Positions 14,917 through 21,743 of a stretch of DNA of 29,016 nucleotides are shown here, in pieces. The notes under the pieces are model-generated. The model saw only the letters and a list, made by a program, of their open reading frames with translations. It was not told where the DNA came from and did no database searches. How positions within the stretch are numbered: the stretch's first letter is position 1; each line of letters begins with the position of its first letter. Origin of the DNA: Bacteroidales bacterium. GTDB lineage: Bacteria > Bacteroidota > Bacteroidia > Bacteroidales > UBA932. The DNA lies in contig JAFZDJ010000165.1 in the NCBI GenBank assembly GCA_017561265.1, positions 1-29,016 of the forward strand. Direction: 5' to 3'. Both the position numbers and the translations under genes were made by a program.

Positions 14917-16041
14917 ATGAATTTATTTGATGTATACCCTTTATGGGATATCGAACCTGTGAAGGGTTTGGATACGACACTTTGGGATAAGAACGGAGAA
15001 GTTTACACCGATCTCTACGGAGGTCATGCCGTGATCTCGGTCGGCCATAGCCATCCTCATTATGTGAAGATGATCTCAGAGCAGCTGAACAATCTCGGAT
15101 TCTATTCCAATGCCGTCCAGAATTCACTGCAGAGGGATCTTGCCGCACGTCTGGGGAAAGTCTGCGGGTACGATGATTATGCCCTGTTCCTTTGCAACAG
15201 TGGAGCAGAGGCGAATGAAAATGCACTGAAGGTTGCGTCCTTCCATACAGGCAAGGCTAAGGTTCTCGCATTCCGCAAGGCATTCCACGGCAGGACATCA
15301 GGAGCTGTGGCAGCTACTGACAATCCGAAGATACAGGCACCGTTCAATGCAACTCCGAACATAACATTTGCTCCTCTGAACGATCTGGAAGCAGTTGATG
15401 CAGAGCTTTCAAGAGGAGGATTTGCAGCTGTGATAATCGAGGGAATCCAAGGCGTTGCAGGTATCCATGAGCCGACCGTAGAATTCATCAACGGGCTCCG
15501 CACTCTCTGCGACAAATACGGATGCGTGCTGATCCTTGACGAAATCCAGTCCGGATACGGACGTACCGGAAAGTTCTTTGCCCATCAGCATTATGGCGTA
15601 CATGCAGACATCATCACAATGGCAAAAGGTATGGGCAACGGATTCCCTGTCGGAGGAGTCCTCATCAACCCTTCGATCAAGCCATCTTACGGAATGCTCG
15701 GCACTACTTTCGGAGGCAACCACCTTGCCTGCACCGCCGCTCTCGCAGTACTGGATATCATTGAGAATGAACACCTTATCGAGAACACAGCAAGGATCGG
15801 CGAGTATTTCCGAAACGAACTGGCAGGAGATAAGGCCATCAAGGAATACCGAGGCAAGGGTCTGATGATCGGTCTGGAACTGAAGGATGAATATGTGGGG
15901 CTGCGCAACAAGCTTCTCTTTGAGAGACATTTCTTCACAGGAGCTGCCGGAGCACAGATAATCCGCCTTCTTCCGTCACTGACAGTATCTCAGGAGACTG
16001 CAGCATCATTTGTAAAAGCTTGGAGAGAATTGACATTATGA
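14917..16041 (+). CDS. argD: N-acyl-ornithine aminotransferase (class III PLP)
   Basis: 374 residues from the ATG at 14917, 10 nt after argC. A TTG two codons upstream is possible but not needed. Family blocks are the N-terminal DLYGGHAVISVGHSHP, the phosphate-binding FLCNSGAEANENALK (91-105), the PLP-ring Asp208 in LILDEIQSGYGRTG, and the Schiff-base Lys237 in TMAKGMGNGFPVGG. It transfers the amino group from glutamate to the N-acylglutamate semialdehyde. Length is slightly below the usual 390-400 because of a short C-terminus. Its stop TGA overlaps the argF' start as ATGA, indicating coupled translation. Confidence 0.95.
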   Translation: MNLFDVYPLWDIEPVKGLDTTLWDKNGEVYTDLYGGHAVISVGHSHPHYVKMISEQLNNLGFYSNAVQNSLQRDLAARLGKVCGYDDYALFLCNSGAEANENALKVASFHTGKAKVLAFRKAFHGRTSGAVAATDNPKIQAPFNATPNITFAPLNDLEAVDAELSRGGFAAVIIEGIQGVAGIHEPTVEFINGLRTLCDKYGCVLILDEIQSGYGRTGKFFAHQHYGVHADIITMAKGMGNGFPVGGVLINPSIKPSYGMLGTTFGGNHLACTAALAVLDIIENEHLIENTARIGEYFRNELAGDKAIKEYRGKGLMIGLELKDEYVGLRNKLLFERHFFTGAAGAQIIRLLPSLTVSQETAASFVKAWRELTL

Positions 16042-16991
16042 GACATTTCACATCTATAACACAGCTGCCCGACCTTGCAGAGGCACTCAAGGCAGCGAAA
16101 TATGTAAAGGAAAACCCATTTGCGGATCAGGAACTCGGCAGGAACATGACCCTGCTGATGATATTCTTCAACTCCAGCCTCCGCACAAGGCTCAGTACCC
16201 AGAAAGCCGCAATGAACCTCGGAATGAACGTCATCGTTCTTGACGTGAACCAGGGAGCATGGAAGCTTGAGACAGAGAGAGGCGTCATAATGGACAGCGA
16301 CAAGCCGGAACATCTGCTTGAAGCCATACCGGTGATGGGAAGCTATTGCGATGTGATCGGAGTGCGTGCATTCGCTAAGTTCGAGAGCAAGGAGGATGAT
16401 TATAATGAGGTGATCATCAACCAGTTCATCAAATATTCAGGCAAGCCGGTATTCAGCATGGAGGCTGCGACAAGGCATCCTCTGCAGACATTCGCCGACC
16501 TTATAACCATTGAGGAATACAAGAAGGTAGAAAAACCTAAGATCGTAATGACATGGGCTCCTCATCCTAAGGCTCTGCCGCAGGCTGTACCGAACTCGTT
16601 CGCCGAAGGAATCAACATGACAGATTATGAATTCGTGATCACTCATCCGCATGGATATGAACTTGATCCTGCATTTACCGGACGAGCACGAATCGAATAT
16701 GATCAAAGAAAAGCCTTTGAGGGAGCAGACTTCATATATGCAAAGAACTGGTCTGCATATTCAGGGGATAATTACGGAAAGATACTCTGCACAGACCGCG
16801 ACTGGACAGTGGATGCCGAAAAGATGGCACTTACCAACAATGCCTACTTCATGCACTGCCTGCCGGTCCGCAGAAATATGATAGTGACGGATGATGTCAT
16901 CGAAAGTCCGCAGTCTATTGTCATCCCTGAAGCAGCTAACCGCGTCGTCTCCGCACAGACAATATTGAAGGAAATCTTGCGTAACCTATAA
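16038..16991 (+). CDS. argF': N-succinylornithine carbamoyltransferase (ArgF')
   Basis: 317 residues from the ATG at 16038, overlapping the argD stop (ATGA). Carbamoyl-phosphate binding motif FFNSSLRTRLST (43-54) replaces the classical STRT, and HCLPVRR is near residue 275. These and the QGAWKLETERGVIMD block identify the special Bacteroidota branch that carbamoylates an N-acylated ornithine rather than free ornithine. Pro90 (in DKPEH) is the residue reported to distinguish the Bacteroides fragilis succinylornithine enzyme from the Xanthomonas acetylornithine enzyme, which has Glu at the matching site. That predicts N-succinyl substrates for the whole operon. Substrate preference is inferred from this one residue plus overall family resemblance. 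Confidence 0.95.
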   Translation: MRHFTSITQLPDLAEALKAAKYVKENPFADQELGRNMTLLMIFFNSSLRTRLSTQKAAMNLGMNVIVLDVNQGAWKLETERGVIMDSDKPEHLLEAIPVMGSYCDVIGVRAFAKFESKEDDYNEVIINQFIKYSGKPVFSMEAATRHPLQTFADLITIEEYKKVEKPKIVMTWAPHPKALPQAVPNSFAEGINMTDYEFVITHPHGYELDPAFTGRARIEYDQRKAFEGADFIYAKNWSAYSGDNYGKILCTDRDWTVDAEKMALTNNAYFMHCLPVRRNMIVTDDVIESPQSIVIPEAANRVVSAQTILKEILRNL

Positions 16992-17009
16992 AATCCTATC
17001 TAACAAGTA

Positions 17010-17057
17010 CTTACCTTGAATCGCCTGCTCCATATGCCGCAGGTGATTCAAAGTAAG
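17010..17057. repeat. REP-like palindrome, copy 1 (argF'-argB gap)
   Basis: A 48-bp imperfect hairpin. CTTAC and TTGAATC and CCTGC on the left pair with GCAGG, GATTCAA and GTAAG on the right, with one mismatch and one wobble. The loop is TCCATATGCC. It fills about half of the 98-bp gap between argF' and argB. A near-identical copy lies at 25227-25267. Confidence 0.88.
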
Positions 17058-17089
17058 ATATTGATTTTCAACAACATAACAAACACATA

Positions 17090-17953
17090 ATGATCAAAGT
17101 CATAAAAATCGGTGGAAACGTAGTTGATAATCCCGCTCTTCTGAGGGAGTTTGTCAAGGATTTTGCGGCCATGCCTGGCATGAAGATTCTGGTGCATGGT
17201 GGCGGAGTCATGGCAAGCCAGATGCAGAAGGAGATGGGTATGGTTCCGCAGATGATAGAGGGACGAAGAGTGACGGATGAGGATACTCTGAAAGTCGTGA
17301 CCATGGTATATGCCGGATGGTGCAGCAAGAACATAACCGCACTGCTTCAGGCTGAGGGATGTAATGCGATAGGCTTGAGCGGGGCTGACGGCAATGCCAT
17401 AAAGGCAAGCAGGCGGCCTCCGGTTCATGTCGAAAGCCTGGGTCAGGATGTCGATTACGGATATGTAGGTGACGTCAATGCCGAGAGCGTCAATGCGGGT
17501 TTCATATACTCATTGCTGGAGCGTGGGATCGTGCCCGTATTCAATGCGATCAACCATGACGGATGCGGCAACCTGTTGAACACCAATGCCGATACAATAG
17601 CATCTTCAGTAGCTGTAGCAATGGCCAATTACAAATATCGCACACCAAGGGAGGTATGCTGCCGCTGCGAGGAATGCACGCATTGCAGCGATGACGGAAG
17701 GCTCACACATGAGACTGAGCTGATATATTGCTTCGAAAAAGATGGAGTGCTTTATGATAAGGATGATGATGCAAGCGTGATTCCGGAGATCGACAAGGTC
17801 AGGTTTGCCGAGCTGAAAGAGGAAGGAATCGTTGCTGACGGCATGATCCCTAAGCTGACGAATTCATTCAAGGCGATAGACCGCGGAGTAGCAAAAGTGG
17901 TGATCAAGCATGCAAGGAACCTGCTTAATGACAAGGGAACAACTTTGAAATAA
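17090..17953 (+). CDS. argB: N-acylglutamate kinase with an unusual Cys-rich insertion
   Basis: 287 residues, about 25-30 longer than typical. The amino-acid-kinase core is intact: KIGGNVVDN (6-14), LVHGGGVMAS with the Gly-rich loop, GRRVTDEDTL, and NTNADTIASSVA. It phosphorylates the gamma-carboxyl of N-acylglutamate. An extra stretch at about 179-206 sits between the helix ending AVAMAN and the strand ELIYCFEKDGVL. It contains C190, C191, C193, C196, H198 and C199, a cluster that could bind zinc. The DNA encoding it holds a small inverted repeat (CGCTGC ... GCAGCG, 17663-17690). It is separated from argF' by a 98-bp gap with a REP-like hairpin, unlike the overlapped genes upstream. Confidence 0.94.
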   Translation: MIKVIKIGGNVVDNPALLREFVKDFAAMPGMKILVHGGGVMASQMQKEMGMVPQMIEGRRVTDEDTLKVVTMVYAGWCSKNITALLQAEGCNAIGLSGADGNAIKASRRPPVHVESLGQDVDYGYVGDVNAESVNAGFIYSLLERGIVPVFNAINHDGCGNLLNTNADTIASSVAVAMANYKYRTPREVCCRCEECTHCSDDGRLTHETELIYCFEKDGVLYDKDDDASVIPEIDKVRFAELKEEGIVADGMIPKLTNSFKAIDRGVAKVVIKHARNLLNDKGTTLK

Positions 17954-17962
17954 TACGATTTT

Positions 17963-17989
17963 GTCCGTAATTTTGACATTATTACGGAC
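17963..17989. repeat. TCCGTAA hairpin, copy 1 (after argB)
   Basis: GTCCGTAAT (17963-17971) and ATTACGGAC (17981-17989), a perfect 9-bp stem with loop TTTGACATT. It shares the flanks TTGTCCGTAA...TTACGGA(C/T)GG with a second hairpin about 50 bp downstream. Confidence 0.85.
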
Positions 17990-18014
17990 GGGACACATCA
18001 AATAACTGATGTTG

Positions 18015-18039
18015 TCCGTAAAAACGGTATTTTTACGGA
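18015..18039 (+). promoter_or_regulatory. Hairpin that sequesters the argE start codon
   Basis: TCCGTAAAAA (18015-18024) and TTTTTACGGA (18030-18039) form a perfect 10-bp stem with loop CGGTA. The last base of the right arm is the A of the argE ATG, so the translation start is buried at the foot of the stem. It is a second copy of the preceding hairpin type. Confidence 0.65.
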
Positions 18040-19217
18040 TGGAAAACAAAATAGAAAGACTGACATTTGAGGCAGTAGAGCTGCTGAGAGAAATGATTGC
18101 CATCCCATCGCCCTCATTTGAGGAGGATGCGGTATGCGATCATATCAGCAAGTGGCTGTCAGAGCACAGCGTTACACATAGACGCGTCGGGAACAATATC
18201 ATTGCAGAACATATAATCGACCCGGCAAGACCGACATTGATGCTTTGCGCCCATATCGACACAGTCAGTCCTAGTCCTGAATACAGTTTCGACCCATATA
18301 AGCCGGAAAATTGTCCAGAAGACATGGTCCAGGGACTTGGAAGCAATGATGACGGTGCTTCTGTAGTATCTATGATAGCAGCATACAGGTACTTCAGCAG
18401 CTTCTCCCGCAGCAGCAGTGGGCGTGGAAACAACCCCTCCCACTTCTTCGAAGCGGGTCCCTCCCCCTGCGGCCAGGGGGGTAGCACGGTTTCCACACGC
18501 ACTGCCACTGCGGGAGAAGCGGGACATCCTGACATCATACTGGTACTGACATGCGAGGAGGAAAGATCGGGAAAGAGCGGAATGACAGGATTATGGCCTG
18601 AGCTGGCTCAGAGGGTCGATTTCGCCATTGTCGGAGAGCCGACAGGAATGAAGGCTGCAACATCTGAGAGAGGCTTGCTGGTGATTGATGCCACAGCACA
18701 TGGAGTCAGCGGTCATGCAGCGAGAAATGAAGGCGAGAATGCCCTCTACAAGGCTCTGGAAGATATTGAGAGACTCCGCGGCCATGTATTCGAAAAGGTT
18801 TCACCAAGGATGGGAAAGGTAAACCTTAATGTCACACAGATAAAAGCCGGCTCGGCACATAACGTGGTTCCGGACCGTTGCGATTTTGTAATAGACATAC
18901 GTCCTACCGAGCAGTACAGCAACGAAGAAATACTGAACGAGATTCAGGAAATATGTACCAGTGAGCTCAAGCCTCGTAATCTGGCGAACCGCTCGAGCGC
19001 AACATTCGAGAACTCCCCTCTTCAGCAGGCAGCTGAAGCATCGGGAATAGTAACATTCTCATCTCCAACAACTTCCGATTGGATGAGGATAACATGCGAT
19101 GCGATAAAGATGGGGCCGGGAGAATCATCACGGTCACACAAGAAAGACGAATTCGTTTTCGTAGAAGAAATCAGGAACGGCATAGAAACATATATAGAAT
19201 TCATTAACAAACTATAA
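18039..19217 (+). CDS. argE: N-acyl-ornithine/citrulline deacylase (M20 peptidase family) with an in-frame palindromic insertion
   Basis: 392 residues from the ATG at 18039, against roughly 350-360 for Bacteroidota relatives. The open frame begins 10 codons earlier, but that part is the hairpin sequence. M20 di-zinc motifs are LCAHIDTVSP (H72, D74), LGSNDDGAS (D104) and TCEEERSGKSG (E173 base, E174 metal). SAHNVVPDRCDFVIDIRP and SPTTSDW follow. It removes the acyl group from N-acylcitrulline (or N-acylornithine). Residues about 121-161, rich in Ser/Gly/Pro, fall between helix AAYRYF and strand DIILVLTCEEE and are encoded by a long palindrome. All catalytic ligands lie outside it, so activity is plausible. 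Confidence 0.92.
   Translation: MENKIERLTFEAVELLREMIAIPSPSFEEDAVCDHISKWLSEHSVTHRRVGNNIIAEHIIDPARPTLMLCAHIDTVSPSPEYSFDPYKPENCPEDMVQGLGSNDDGASVVSMIAAYRYFSSFSRSSSGRGNNPSHFFEAGPSPCGQGGSTVSTRTATAGEAGHPDIILVLTCEEERSGKSGMTGLWPELAQRVDFAIVGEPTGMKAATSERGLLVIDATAHGVSGHAARNEGENALYKALEDIERLRGHVFEKVSPRMGKVNLNVTQIKAGSAHNVVPDRCDFVIDIRPTEQYSNEEILNEIQEICTSELKPRNLANRSSATFENSPLQQAAEASGIVTFSSPTTSDWMRITCDAIKMGPGESSRSHKKDEFVFVEEIRNGIETYIEFINKL
18400..18520. repeat. Composite palindromic element inside argE
   Basis: A 121-bp inverted repeat. Outermost arms GCTTCTCCCGCAG (18400-18412) and CTGCGGGAGAAGC (18508-18520) are perfect. The stem continues to 18431/18489 (GTGGAAAC/GTTTCCAC) with four mismatches in 32 bp. Inside are two hairpins: CCCACTTC-TTC-GAAGCGGG (18439-18457, one mismatch) and CCCCCTG-CGGC-CAGGGGG (18463-18480). 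Order and core words match the argC element. Confidence 0.9.
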
Positions 19218-19220
19218 AAG

Positions 19221-19246
19221 ATCTCTCGACTTCGCTCGAGATGACA
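19221..19246. repeat. Small palindromic repeat, copy A (argE-argH gap)
   Basis: ATCTCTCGACTTCGCTCGAG followed by ATGACA; stem TCTCGA (19224-19229) / TCGAGA (19236-19241), loop CTTCGC. It is a variant of the ATCCCTCGA...TCGGGATGACA repeat found at 24730-24756 and fills most of the 40-bp gap. Confidence 0.8.
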
Positions 19247-19257
19247 AGGGAGAATTT

Positions 19258-20586
19258 ATGAGCACACTTTGGAGCAAAGGGACGCAGGCAACAGACCTCG
19301 TTGAGGATTTCACAGTAGGAAACGACCGCATACTGGACATGCGTCTGGCAAAATATGACGTAATCGGATCGAAGGCGCATATAAAGATGCTGAAGTCAAT
19401 TGATCTTTTGACTGAGGAAGAGCTGGAAATCCTGACCGAGGCTCTTGATAATATTCTCGGCGAGATCAATGCCGGAGAATTCGTTCTGGAAGACGATGTC
19501 GAAGATATCCATTCTCAGGTAGAACTTCTTCTTACCCGCCGCCTGGGAGACATAGGCAAGAAAATCCATTCCGGACGGTCACGCAACGATCAGGTGCTGG
19601 TGGATGTGAAGCTCTTTCTGAAAGACGAGGTGCTGACACTCCGCAATGAGGTACTCCAGTTGTTCTACACACTCCAGACATTAAGTGAAAAGCACAAGGA
19701 TGTGCTCCTTCCAGGATATACCCACGGACAGGTTGCCATGCCATCATCATTCGGACTGTGGTTCGGAGCATATGCCGAAGCTCTTGCAGATGACATGTAC
19801 ATGCTTCGCGGAGCATTCAATGTCACTGATCAGAATCCTCTCGGTTCTGCAGCCGGATATGGAAGTTCCTTCCCTCTTGACCGTCAGATGACTACCGATC
19901 TGCTTGATTTCGGGAATCTTGATTACAATGTGGTTGCAGCACAGTTGAGCCGCGGAAAGTCAGAGCGCGCAGTGGCTTCAGCCATGGGAGCAATAGCATT
20001 GACACTCAACAAGTTTGCTGCCGACTGCTGCATGTACATGAGTCCGAACTACGGCTTCATCCGATTCCCGGACGAACTCACGACAGGTTCCAGCATCATG
20101 CCTCACAAGAAGAATCCCGACGTATGGGAGATCATGAGAGGAAACTGCAACAGGATCATGGCGACCGAAAACCAGATTTCCATGCTCTGCAGCAATATGC
20201 CTCACGGCTACCATCGCGAGTTTCAGCTTCTCAAGGACATCCTCTTCCCGGCTCTCGAACTTATGCACAAATGCCTCTTCATGGCTGATCATATGCTCCA
20301 GCATATCATGATCAATGAAAACATCCTTGATGCTCCTATATATGAATATCTGTTTACAGTCGAGGAGGTGAACCGCCGTACCCTTGAAGGAATGCCGTTC
20401 CGAGACGCATACAAGTCTGTCGGAATAGAGGTGAACGAAGGACGTTTCTCATATCAGGGAGCCCCAGGAAAGACAAACGGCCAGCTTACGCCGGCCGATC
20501 TCAAGCACACCTCCCTCGGCAGTCTTGGAAATCTATGCACTGATCAGATCCGCAGCAAGATGGAGTCTGCGGCACAGTTTATCTGA
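19258..20586 (+). CDS. argH: Argininosuccinate lyase
   Basis: 442 residues, normal for the family. The fumarase/aspartase superfamily signature GSSIMPHKKNPD (about 277-288) carries the catalytic serine loop. Other blocks are SGRSRNDQVLVDVKLF, LPGYTHGQVAMPSSFG and DQNPLGSAAGYGSSFPLDR. It splits argininosuccinate into arginine and fumarate, the final step. It is last in the operon. A 40-bp gap with a small palindrome separates it from argE. Its last 8 bp overlap the convergent SGNH hydrolase gene, and no terminator is seen, so the arginine transcript may read into the opposite strand of that gene. Confidence 0.97.
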   Translation: MSTLWSKGTQATDLVEDFTVGNDRILDMRLAKYDVIGSKAHIKMLKSIDLLTEEELEILTEALDNILGEINAGEFVLEDDVEDIHSQVELLLTRRLGDIGKKIHSGRSRNDQVLVDVKLFLKDEVLTLRNEVLQLFYTLQTLSEKHKDVLLPGYTHGQVAMPSSFGLWFGAYAEALADDMYMLRGAFNVTDQNPLGSAAGYGSSFPLDRQMTTDLLDFGNLDYNVVAAQLSRGKSERAVASAMGAIALTLNKFAADCCMYMSPNYGFIRFPDELTTGSSIMPHKKNPDVWEIMRGNCNRIMATENQISMLCSNMPHGYHREFQLLKDILFPALELMHKCLFMADHMLQHIMINENILDAPIYEYLFTVEEVNRRTLEGMPFRDAYKSVGIEVNEGRFSYQGAPGKTNGQLTPADLKHTSLGSLGNLCTDQIRSKMESAAQFI

Positions 20587-21670
20587 TTCCGTACTTTTTA
20601 AGAATCTTCAGGATCTTCGGAGATATGCTTTCCAGCATGTAAGTAAATCCCAGATCTGTCGGATGCGATCCGTCTGAAGTCGCTATATGCTCATCCCCGA
20701 GGAAATCATCCGAGGGGATGAAATATATATGCTTGTCCATCTTCATCCTTTCACGCATCTCTTCCTCAGCCGCAGCCTGCTTCTCGGCCTCAAACTCTTC
20801 GCGCCAAGTATCGAAATTACGGCTCTCGCGACGCTCTGTCTGCATGAAGATCAACGGTGTATCTGAATGCGAAGCACGGATGATATCAACAAAACGGTCG
20901 AAATCTTCATGAATCACCTCTGCAGAAGGATTTGAGAATGCATCGAATATGAATGCATCTACATCTTCAATGTCAGCAAGATATCTTGCATACTCTTCCT
21001 GAAGTTTGGACTTTCCGCTGAATCCGAGATTGAAGCAATAGAATCCGTTGTCTCGTCCGAATCTTGCTGCATAGCTCATTCCGGGACGGGAAGCGGCAAG
21101 ACCATGGGTAACGCTGGATCCCTTGACTACAATACGATATTTGAACGGATTCTCGACCGGCTCGATATACGAACCTTCGGCAATGCCGATAAAGAGAGAA
21201 TCCAACCTGTCATACAGAGGAAGATACAGAAGGCATTCCTTTCTGCCGGGAGCCATATCCTTGACTATGGTACCTTCATGGATATCATATCCGGGTCCTT
21301 CATCCATCTGCGGTCTGCCGACCCCGGCAAATATCCACTTCCCTCCCTGCCTGATGTAAAGGTCAAGACCTTTCTGTGCGATTGCAGTCATATTTTCCGA
21401 TGCATTCTTAGGGGAAGTCTGCCAACGTGCCTTTATCACAGGGCTGTCAGTAGCGAAGAGCACGGCCAGACCGGTAGAATGGCAGGCATATTCTTCTATG
21501 ACCTTGTCGTTGAATTTATAGGCTGAAGTATCTATTCTTGTAAAGTCCTTGGATGTCGGAATCGCTTTTCCGATGACATTGAGCTCTGCAGCATTATGGT
21601 ACTGTACTTTCTGGGCATGCATTGAAACACAGCAGAACGCAGCCACAAAGATGGAAATGATCTTTTTCAT
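20579..21670 (-). CDS. Secreted SGNH/GDSL-family hydrolase (GxDLY + Lipase_GDSL_3 type)
   Basis: 363 residues from the ATG at 21670. The frame is open 88 codons further, but that part runs antisense into the lyase gene. A signal peptide ends MHAQ (about residue 20). The N-terminal beta-sandwich holds the GLDLY motif (101-105) that names the GxDLY domain. The SGNH domain then has block I as GSSVTHG (catalytic Ser186, with the usual GDS replaced by GSS), block II NLGFSG (Gly216), block III DAFSNPS and block V SDGSHP (Asp333, His336). Relatives are esterases thought to act on acylated glycans or lipids in the periplasm; the substrate is unknown. It overlaps argH by 8 bp tail to tail. Confidence 0.88.
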   Translation of the reverse strand: MKKIISIFVAAFCCVSMHAQKVQYHNAAELNVIGKAIPTSKDFTRIDTSAYKFNDKVIEEYACHSTGLAVLFATDSPVIKARWQTSPKNASENMTAIAQKGLDLYIRQGGKWIFAGVGRPQMDEGPGYDIHEGTIVKDMAPGRKECLLYLPLYDRLDSLFIGIAEGSYIEPVENPFKYRIVVKGSSVTHGLAASRPGMSYAARFGRDNGFYCFNLGFSGKSKLQEEYARYLADIEDVDAFIFDAFSNPSAEVIHEDFDRFVDIIRASHSDTPLIFMQTERRESRNFDTWREEFEAEKQAAAEEEMRERMKMDKHIYFIPSDDFLGDEHIATSDGSHPTDLGFTYMLESISPKILKILKKYGIR

Positions 21671-21692
21671 ATGCGATGGATTTGAGTCAGAA

Positions 21693-21700
21693 CAAAGATA
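21693..21700 (-). promoter_or_regulatory. -7 element for the SGNH hydrolase gene
   Basis: CAAAGATA on the plus strand reads TATCTTTG on the minus strand, an exact TAnnTTTG match ending 22 bp before the start codon. No clear -33 element. Confidence 0.45.
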
Positions 21701-21712
21701 AGAGAATTTCAT

Positions 21713-21720
21713 TAGATTTG
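21713..21720 (+). promoter_or_regulatory. -7 element for the MalY/PatB-type lyase gene
   Basis: TAGATTTG matches TAnnTTTG, 23 bp upstream of the start codon; the transcript leader would be under 20 nt. TTTG at 21681 is too far away (28-bp spacer) to be a standard -33. Confidence 0.5.
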
Positions 21721-21743
21721 CAGTCTGTATAAGATTGCATGGC

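Noticed and set aside
14441..18520. argC and argE as pseudogenes or frameshifted genes
   Set aside because: Both inserts keep the reading frame, no stop occurs, and all catalytic residues and downstream conserved blocks are intact.
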